Shown here piece after piece: positions 38,401 to 47,400 of a stretch of 64,000 nucleotides of DNA. Within the stretch, counting starts at the first letter, position 1. Every line of letters begins with the position of its first letter. The notes under the pieces were generated by a model. It had not been told where the DNA came from and did no database searches. It was given only the letters and a program-made list of their open reading frames with translations. The stretch covers positions 434,001 through 498,000 of the forward strand of contig NZ_PVEN01000001.1 of NCBI RefSeq assembly GCF_002973525.1, written 5' to 3'. Source of the stretch: Paraburkholderia sp. BL21I4N1 (GTDB lineage: Bacteria; Pseudomonadota; Gammaproteobacteria; Burkholderiales; Burkholderiaceae). The position numbers were made by a program, and so were the translations under genes.

Positions 38401-41400
38401 AAGGCGATCCGCTGCTGCGCACGCTGACGCTGGCCTCGACCCTCGCGCACGCCGTTGCACCGCGTGACAACTTCGCATTCGAGTCGGTACTGGAACGGAT
38501 CGCCGCGCAAACCCGCGCGCGTCCCGACGCGATCGCGCTCACCGACGGCGACACCGCCTACACCTACGACGCGCTCGACCGCTGGTCGAACCAGATCGCG
38601 CATCGCCTGCTCGCGGCGGGCGTGCGTGCCGACGAATGCGTGGGCCTGTGCATGGAGCGCTCGGCGGCGCTGGTCGCGGGCGTGCTGGGCATCCTCAAGG
38701 CGGGCGCGGCGTATGTGCCGCTCGACCCGACCTATCCGGCCGAACGGCTGGCGTACATGCTCGACCATTCGCGCACCCGCCGCGTGGTGGCCGACCCGGC
38801 CAGCGCGACGCGCTGGGCGGACCTGCTCGCCGGCTGCGAACTGTTGCTGGCCGACGCGGTCGGCGATCAGTCCGAGCTCACTCCACCGCTGCGTCTGCAT
38901 CCTGAACAACTCGCTTATGTGATTTACACCTCCGGCTCGACCGGCCGGCCGAAAGGCGTGGCGATCACGCATGCGAACGTGGCGCGCCTGTTCGCCGCCA
39001 CCGACGCGTGGTACGGCTTCGGCCCCGCCGACGTGTGGCCGCTATTCCATGCCTATGCGTTCGACGTCTCGGTGTGGGAGTTGTTCGGTTGCCTGACGCA
39101 CGGCGGCCGTCTGGTGATCGTGCCGTACTGGACCGCGCGCGATCCGTCCGCGTGTCATCGGCTGTTGCGCGACGAACGCGTGACCGTGCTGAACCAGACG
39201 CCCTCGGCCTTCATGCCGCTGATGCACGTCGACCTGGAAAGCGACACGCCGCTGCATACGCTTCACACAGTGATCTTCGCCGGCGAGAAGCTGGAACCGG
39301 CGAGCCTGCACGCGTGGCTCGCGCGGGGCGGCGCGGGCGCGCCGCGCGTCGTCAATATGTACGGCATCACCGAAACGACCGTGCATTCGAGCTATCGTCC
39401 GCTGAGTCTCGCCGACACCAGCGGCGACGCGCCGCGCAGCGTGATCGGCGTGGCGATCCCCGATCTGTCGCTGCCGATTCTCGACACCGCGCTGCATCCG
39501 GTCGCCGATGGCGCCGCGGGCGAATTGCACGTGGGCGGCGCCGGTCTGGCACGCGGCTATCTGCATGCGCCGGGTTTGACGGCCGCGCGCTTCGTGCCCG
39601 ATCCGTTCGGCGCGCCGGGTAGCCGCATGTATAAATCGGGCGATCTGGCACGGCGGCTGGTGGGCGGTGAACCGGAATACATCGGGCGTAACGATTTTCA
39701 GGTGAAGGTGCGCGGCTATCGCATCGAACTCGGCGAAATCGAAGCTGCGCTGCTCGGTGCGCCGGCCGTGCGCGAGGTCGCGGTGCTGGCGCGGCCCGAC
39801 GCGAGCGGCGTGATGAGCCTGGTCGCGTATATCGTGCCGCGCGCGCCGGAAGGCGGCGCGGCGGGTGACAGCGCCGCGAATGCGTTCTCGGGCGAAGCGC
39901 TCAAGCATTGGCTCGACGCACGCCTGCCGCCGCATATGGTGCCCACCATCTTCGTCGCGCTCGACGCGCTGCCGCTCACGTCGAACGGCAAGCTCGACCG
40001 GCGTGCGTTGCCGGCGCCGCAATCGGTCGAGGTGAGCGCCGCGCACGTCGAACCGCAAACGGACGACGAACTCGCGATCGCGCAAATCTGGCAGGACGTG
40101 CTGGGCGTGGCGCGCGTGGGACGCGACGATCACTTCTTCCTGCTGGGCGGTCATTCGCTGTTGGCGATGCGCGCTGTGGCTCGCACGCGGGAAGTGCTCA
40201 AGCGCACGATCGCGCTGCCGCTGCTGTTCACCCAGCCGGTGTTGAAGGATTTCGCGGCGGCGCTGTCGGCTGTGCTTCAAGACAACCCCGTGAAGGCGGA
40301 TGCCGCGCTATCGCGAATCGAACCCCGGCCCGCGCATTTGACGCGCGTTCCGTTGACGCCCGCGCAACAGCGTTTGTGGTTCCTGTGGAAACTCGACCCC
40401 GCGAGCCCTGCCTATACGATCAACGGCGCGGTACGTCTCGAAGGCCTATTCGACGTGACGGCGGCGCGCGCCGCGCTCGACGCGCTGATTGCCCGCCACG
40501 AAAGCCTGCGCATGCGGATCGAAGAAACGGACGGTGCAGCGCTGCAATCGTTCGACGCGCAACCCGGCTGGCAGTACCTCGATCTCGACGCACATCCAGA
40601 GCAGGAACGCGCCGCCACGCTGGCGGCGCTCGGTGCGCAGCCGTTCGATCTGCTGCGTGGGCCGGTGCTGCGCGTCAGCGTGCTGCGGCTGGGCGCACGC
40701 GAACATCTGCTGCATTTTTCGATGCATCACATCGTGTCCGACCGCTGGTCGCAGGACATCGTGCTCGCGGATTTCGCGGCGCAGTACACGGCGCAAACCA
40801 CGCAGCAAACGGCGCCGGCAAGCCAACCGCTGGCGCCGCTCGCCGTGGCATTCGGCGATTACGCGTTGTGGCAGTCGCGGGAAACGGACGCCACCGCGCT
40901 GGCCGCTCAGCTCGACTACTGGCGCAACGAACTCGGCGACGAGCATCCGGTCCTCGAATTGCCGTTCGACCGCGCGCGCAGCGATGCACGCGGCAGCGCG
41001 GGTGCCGCCTGGCGTGTGCCGCTCGACGCCGCACTCGGCGCGCGCGTCCACGCGCTGGCCGCGCGCCGTCACGCGACACCGTTCATGGTGCTGCTCGCGG
41101 CATGGCAAGCGCTATTGCAACGCTACAGCGGACAGCACGAGATTCGCGTCGGCGTGCCGGTCGCGGGCCGTGATCGCAGCGAGACGCACGAACTGGTCGG
41201 CTGCTTCGTCAATACGCTGGTGGTCCGCGCGACGCTGCGCGGTTGCGAACCGTTCGCGGCGGTGCTCGACGCCGCGCGCGAACGGGTGATCGCCGCACAG
41301 GCGAACCAGGACGTGCCGTTCGCGCAACTGGTCGACGCGCTGCATCCGCAACGCAGCTTGCGTCACACGCCGCTTTTCCAGGCGATGTTCAACTACGCGA

Positions 41401-44400
41401 AGGCCGATCGCGCCGCGCCCGCGTTGCCGGGTCTCGCGATTTCGAACGTGGACGCCGCCGAACAGACCGCGCGCTTCGATCTCACGCTCAACGCCAACGA
41501 CACGCCGGACGCGCTCACGCTGTCGTTCGGTTACGCGACCGATGTGTTCGACGAGGCGACCATCGCGCGGATCGCGGCGCACTACGTCGAGTTGCTGGAG
41601 CAGGTGCTCGCCGACGATACGCTGAAGCTCGGCGACATCGCGCTGGCGGACGCCACGCCGGACCATGCCGCGCCGCGTGCGCGCTCGTTTGCCGCGCCGT
41701 TTGCGGCGATCGATGCGCAGGCGCGGCGTCAGCCCGAGGCCGTGGCGATCGTCTGCGAAGGGGCGGAACTGCGTTATGGCGAGTTGCGCACGCGTTCGGA
41801 CCAACTGGCGGCGCGTTTGCGCACGCTTGCCGTGGGCGTGAATTCTAGCGACGCGCAACTTCCGGTCGATAGCAAGGCATCAACGACGGGTCTGCGGGAA
41901 GCGCGCGTCGGGCTGTGCGTGGCGCGTTCGCCGGCGCTGCCGGTCGGGCTGCTCGGCATCATGAAGTCGGGCGCGGCCTTTGTGCCGCTCGACCCGGCTT
42001 ATCCGCCCGAACGCCTCGCTTATATGCTTGCAGATGCCGGTGTGCAACGCGTGGTGGCCGATCGCGCGAGTGCCGCGCAACTCGCCGAGGTGCTGCGGAA
42101 CTGCGAAGTCCTCACGCTGGATGCACAAGGCGCGCTCGACGACGACGCTACCTGCAACGACAAACCGCTTGCGCCGCTCGCGCTGCATCCGTCGCAACTC
42201 GCCTACGTGATCTACACGTCGGGCTCGACCGGTCAGCCGAAGGGCGTGGCGATCGATCACGCCGCGCTGGCCGAACATCTGGCGGACTTCATCGGCACCT
42301 ACCACATCGCCGCGACGGACACGCAATTGCAGTCGTCGACGATCAACTTCGACGTCGCATTGCATGAGTTGTTGCCGTCGCTGATGCAGGGCGGCCGTGT
42401 CGTGATGCGTGGCCCGGAGATGTGGGACCTCGCTACGATGAGCCGCACGCTGATCGAGCAGCAGGTCAGCTTCGCGCGTATTCCGACCGCGTACTGGCAG
42501 CAGTGGTTGCGCACGCCGCCCGCGCGCGGCGATCTGGCGCGCTTGCGGCAGATCACGGTGGGCGGCGAGGCGCTGCCTGGCGACGCGCTCGCGCAATGGC
42601 GCGACGGTCCACTCGCGGGCATCGCGCTCGACAATCTCTATGGGCCGACCGAAACGACGGTCGCCTGTTTGCATCGGCGCACCACGGCGGCCGACGCGCA
42701 AACCCCGGTGGTGTCGATCGGCACACCGTATCCGTCGCGCACGGCACGTATTTATGACGACGCGGGTAATGCCGTGCCGGCGCTGGGCGTCGGCGAACTG
42801 TGTATCGGCGGGCTGACCATGGCGCGCGGTTATCTCGGCCGCGCGGCGCTCACCGCCGATCGCTTCGTGCCGGATCCGCGCGGCGAACCGGGTTCGCGCA
42901 TGTATCGCTCGGGCGACTTGTGCCGCGCGCGCGCCGACGGCCGCATCGATTTTCTCGGCCGGCTCGACCAGCAGGTCAAGCTGCGCGGCTTCCGTATCGA
43001 ACTCGGCGAGATCGAGACGGCCGTGCGCGAGCAGCCCGGCGTGCGCGAAGCGCTCGTCGATCTGCGCGGCAGCGGCGCACATAAGCGGCTGGTGTGCTAT
43101 CTGAGCGGCAGCGCCGATATCGACGCCGTGCGCGCCGCGCTCGACGCGCGTCTTCCGGAGCACATGGTGCCGGCGGTGTTCGTCGCGCTCGACGCGTTGC
43201 CGATGATGCAGAACGGCAAGGTGGATCGCCGCGCATTGCCGGACCCGGACGAAGCGGCGCTCACGGCGCGCTCGCACACGCCGCCGTCCACACCGCGTGA
43301 AGCCGCGCTGCTGGCGATCTGGCAGCGCGTGCTGGGACGCGAGGCGCTCGGCGTGCACGAGAATTTCTTCGAGGTGGGCGGCGATTCGATCCTGAGTCTG
43401 CAGATCGTCGCGCGGGCGGCGCAGGCGGGCTTGCGCATCACGCCGCGTCAATTGTTCGAGCAGCCTACCGTGGCGCGGCTCGCGGCGGTTGCGCTCGATG
43501 TGTCGGCGGAAGACGCTCAAGGCACGCATGCCGAGCGTCACGAGGCGTTGCCGCTTACGCCGATTCAGGCCGACTTTTTCCGGCGTTATCCGCACGGCGA
43601 ATCTCACTGGAATCAGGCGGCTTTGCTGAGCGTGGCGGGCACCCTGGATTCGCGAGCGTTGGAAGCCGCCGTGCGTGCGCTGGTGTCGCGTCACGACGCC
43701 TTGCGCGTGCGCTTCGAGAAGGCCGTCGACGGTGCGTGGGTTCAGCGCGTGACGCCCGCGGCGGCTTACCTGGCGACGCTGCCGGAGTGGGTGGAATCGA
43801 TCGATCTGAGCGGTGAAGCCGACTGGCGCGCCGCGCTCGAACGCGAAGGCGAGCTGCTGCACCGCGACCTCGATCTGCAAGCCGGACCGCTGATGCGCGC
43901 GGCGTGGTTCAAGGTCGGCGCGGACGAGGGACGTCTTTTCGTCGTGATTCATCATGCGGTGGTGGACGGTGTGTCGTGGCGCATCTTGCTCGACGAGTTC
44001 GAGACGCTGTATGCGAGCGCGGCGCGTGGCGAAGCACCAGATGCGGCTCTCGCCGCGCCGTTGCCGTGGAGCGCCTGGGTGGAGCAGGCGGCACGCTATG
44101 CCGCCGCGCTGCCGGCGCGCAGCGAGGCGGACAAGTGGCGCACGGCGTTGGCGGGCGCGAGCGCCGCGCTGCCGGTCGAGCGCGACGAGTCGCAGGCGGA
44201 CATGCGGCTCGCGGCAAGCCGGGTGCACACGCTGACGCTCGACCGCGGCTTGACCGAGGCGTTGTTGCGTGAACCCGCGCGCGCTTACCGGATGGGCGCG
44301 GATGAAGTGCTATTGGCCGCGCTGGCGGAGGCTGTGGCTTCGTGGAGCGGTGCGGCCGGCGCACTGATCGGACTCGAAGGCCACGGCCGCGAGGAGATCG

Positions 44401-47400
44401 ATGGGCAACTCGATTTGAGCGGCACCATCGGCTGGTTCACGACGCGTTTTCCGGTGTGGATTCCGGCCGGTACGCAGGCGAGTCCGAACGCCACGCGTTC
44501 TAGCCCGCGCGATGCCTTGCGTGCCGCCAAACAACGCCTGCGTGCGATCGAACACAAGGGCCTGCATTGGGGCATGCTCACGCAGCTCGCCGCCGATCCG
44601 GCCGTGCGCGCGGAATTGTCGGCGTTGCCGGCGCCGCGCATCGGCTTCAATTATCTCGGGCAGACCGATCAGGTGCTCGAACGCAACGGGCGGTTCGGCT
44701 TTGCGAGCGAGTCGACCGGCGCGCCGATGTCGGGCGATTCGCGGCTGAAGTACGTACTCGACCTGAACGGCGCGGTCGAAAACGGCATGCTGGCCATCAC
44801 CTGGCGCTACAGCCCGGATGTGCTCGACGACGCGACGGTCAGCGCGCTCGCCGACGCGTTCCGCGTGTCGCTCGGCGCGTTCGTCGAGCATTGCGCGCGA
44901 GCGCCCGCCGGCGCGACGGCGGAAGACTTCCCGCTCGCGCAACTCGACGCGGCGCAACTCGATGCACTCGATCTGCCGCTCGGCGACGTCGAGGATATTT
45001 ATCCCGCCACGCCGCTGCAGCAGGGCTTGTTGTTCCACAGCCTGCTGCAGCAGGGCGCGGGCGTTTATATCAATCAGAAGCGGCTGACGCTGCGCGGCAC
45101 GCTCGATCGCGACGCGCTCGCCGCCGCATGGCGACTCGCGCTCGAACGGCATGCGATCCTGCGCACGCACTTCGAATGGCGGCACGGCGGCGAGGCTTTG
45201 CAGATCGTACGACGGCGCGTTGAATTGCCGGTTGTGTGGCACGACTGGCGCAACCACGACGACTACGAGGCCGCGCTCGCGCAGTGGCGCGCGGAAGATC
45301 TGGCGACGCCGTTCGATCTGCGTCATGCGTCGCTGATGCGTCTGAATCTGTTCGCGCGCCCCGACGGCGCTCACGATCTGGTCTGGACCGATCATCACGC
45401 GCTGCTCGACGGTTGGAGCGCGGCGCAACTGATGGGCGAAGTGATTTACGCCTATCGACGCGAGACGGCGGCACGCGACGGTGTGGCCGCGCTGGACGCA
45501 ATCGATGCGCCGTTGCCGGCCGCTACGCCGTATCGCGAGTACGTGCGCTGGCGTCAGAATCAACCCGCCGCGCAGGACTGGTGGCGCGCGCAATTGCAGG
45601 CACTCGACGAGGTCGGGCTGTTGATGCCGTCGCTGCGTGGCAAGCAGGCCGCGCGGCAAGCGGCGGCTGAAACCGCATCGCATGCAGCGGGCGTGCATCG
45701 TCTCGCGCAGCCGCTCGGCGCGACATTGAGCGAGGCGCTGCGCGCGGCGGCGGCGCTTCACCGGGTGACGCTCAATACGCTGTTCCAGGCCGCGTGGGCC
45801 GCGTTGCTGGCACGTCACGCGAACCGTCGGCGGATTGCGTTCGGCGTCACCGTGTCGGGGCGGCCGCCTGAGTTGCCGGGTATCGACGGCATGCTGGGCC
45901 TGTTCATCAACAGTTTGCCGGTGTGGACGGCGCTGCGTTCGGACGAACCGCTCGGCGAGTGGCTCGCCGGTCTGCAGCAACACAATGCCGCGTTGCGCCA
46001 GCACGAGCACACGCCGTTGCGCGAGGTGCGGCGCTGGGCAGCGGAAGACAACGGCGGCGAGTCCGGGGCGCTGTTCGATACGCTCGTCGTGTTCGAGAAC
46101 TATCCGATCGACGCCGGTCTGCGCGAGGGCGACACCGGACTGGAGGTGAGCGCGTCGGAAACGCTCGAGCGCACGCATTATCCGTTGACGCTCGCGGTGT
46201 CGCCCGGCGAAGCGCTGTCGATTCAATGGAACGCGGACGCGGCGCAACTCGACGCGGCGGTGCTCGACCGTCTGGCCGCGCAGTACGCGGTGTTGCTCGA
46301 ACAGATCGCGCGGCCCGCCACGCGTCGGGTGGGCGATCTGCATGTGCCGCGCGGCGTGCTGCCGTTTGAGGGTGGCGATCTCGCTCAGGCTGCGCCGGTC
46401 GATCACGCATTTGTGTCGCTTGCTGCCCGGTTCGCGGCGCAGGCCGCGCAACGGCCCGACGCGCTGGCGGTCGTCGCCGACGATGCGCGTGTCACTTACG
46501 CGGAACTCGACGCGTGGTCCGATCGTGTCGCCGCGCATCTGCTCGCGCAGGGCGTGGGCCGCGAGGAAGGGGTCGGCGTGGCGTTCGAGCGATCCGCGGC
46601 ATTGATCGCGGCGCTGCTCGGCGTGTTGAAAGCAGGCGCGGCCTACGTGCCGCTCGATCCGTCGTATCCGCGCGAACGGCTCGACTATCTGCTCGACGAT
46701 GCGGGCATCGTGCGGGTGCTGGCGGATAAAGCGGGTATCGAGGCGCTGGCGCATGCTGGCGCGCGCATCGACCTGCTCGACATCGCCGCCGTGCCGCCCG
46801 CCCCGGCGAACTGGCGCGACGCCGCGCCGGCCACGCTGCCCGCGCAACTCGCCTACGTGATCTATACGTCGGGCTCGACCGGACAACCCAAGGGCGTCGC
46901 GATCTCGCAGCACAGCGCCGCGCGTCTGTTCGACAGCACCGGCGAGACGTTCGGTTTCCACGCCGGCGATGTCTGGTCGATGTGCCACTCGTACGCGTTC
47001 GACTTTTCGGTGTGGGAAATCTTCGGTGCGCTCACCACGGGCGCGCGCCTCGCGGTCGCGCCCGCCGCGCTCGCCCGCGACGTGGAGGCGTTGCACTGCT
47101 GGCTCGGCGAACAGGGCGTGAGCGTGCTGAATCAGACGCCGTCGGCGTTCATGCCACTGATGCGCGTCGACGCGCAGAGCGATGGCGGCCTCGCGGGTCT
47201 ACGCGTGGTGATTTTCGGCGGCGAGAAGCTCGAACCGCAGGCGCTCGCGGGCTGGTCAGCGGCGCGACGCGCACGCGGCGTCGAAGGGACGCGGCCGATG
47301 CTGGTCAACATGTATGGCATCACGGAGACGACGGTGCACGTCACCTGCCGTCCGCTCGCCGACGACGATCTGCGCGCGCCGCTCGGCACGGCGGCGCGCA

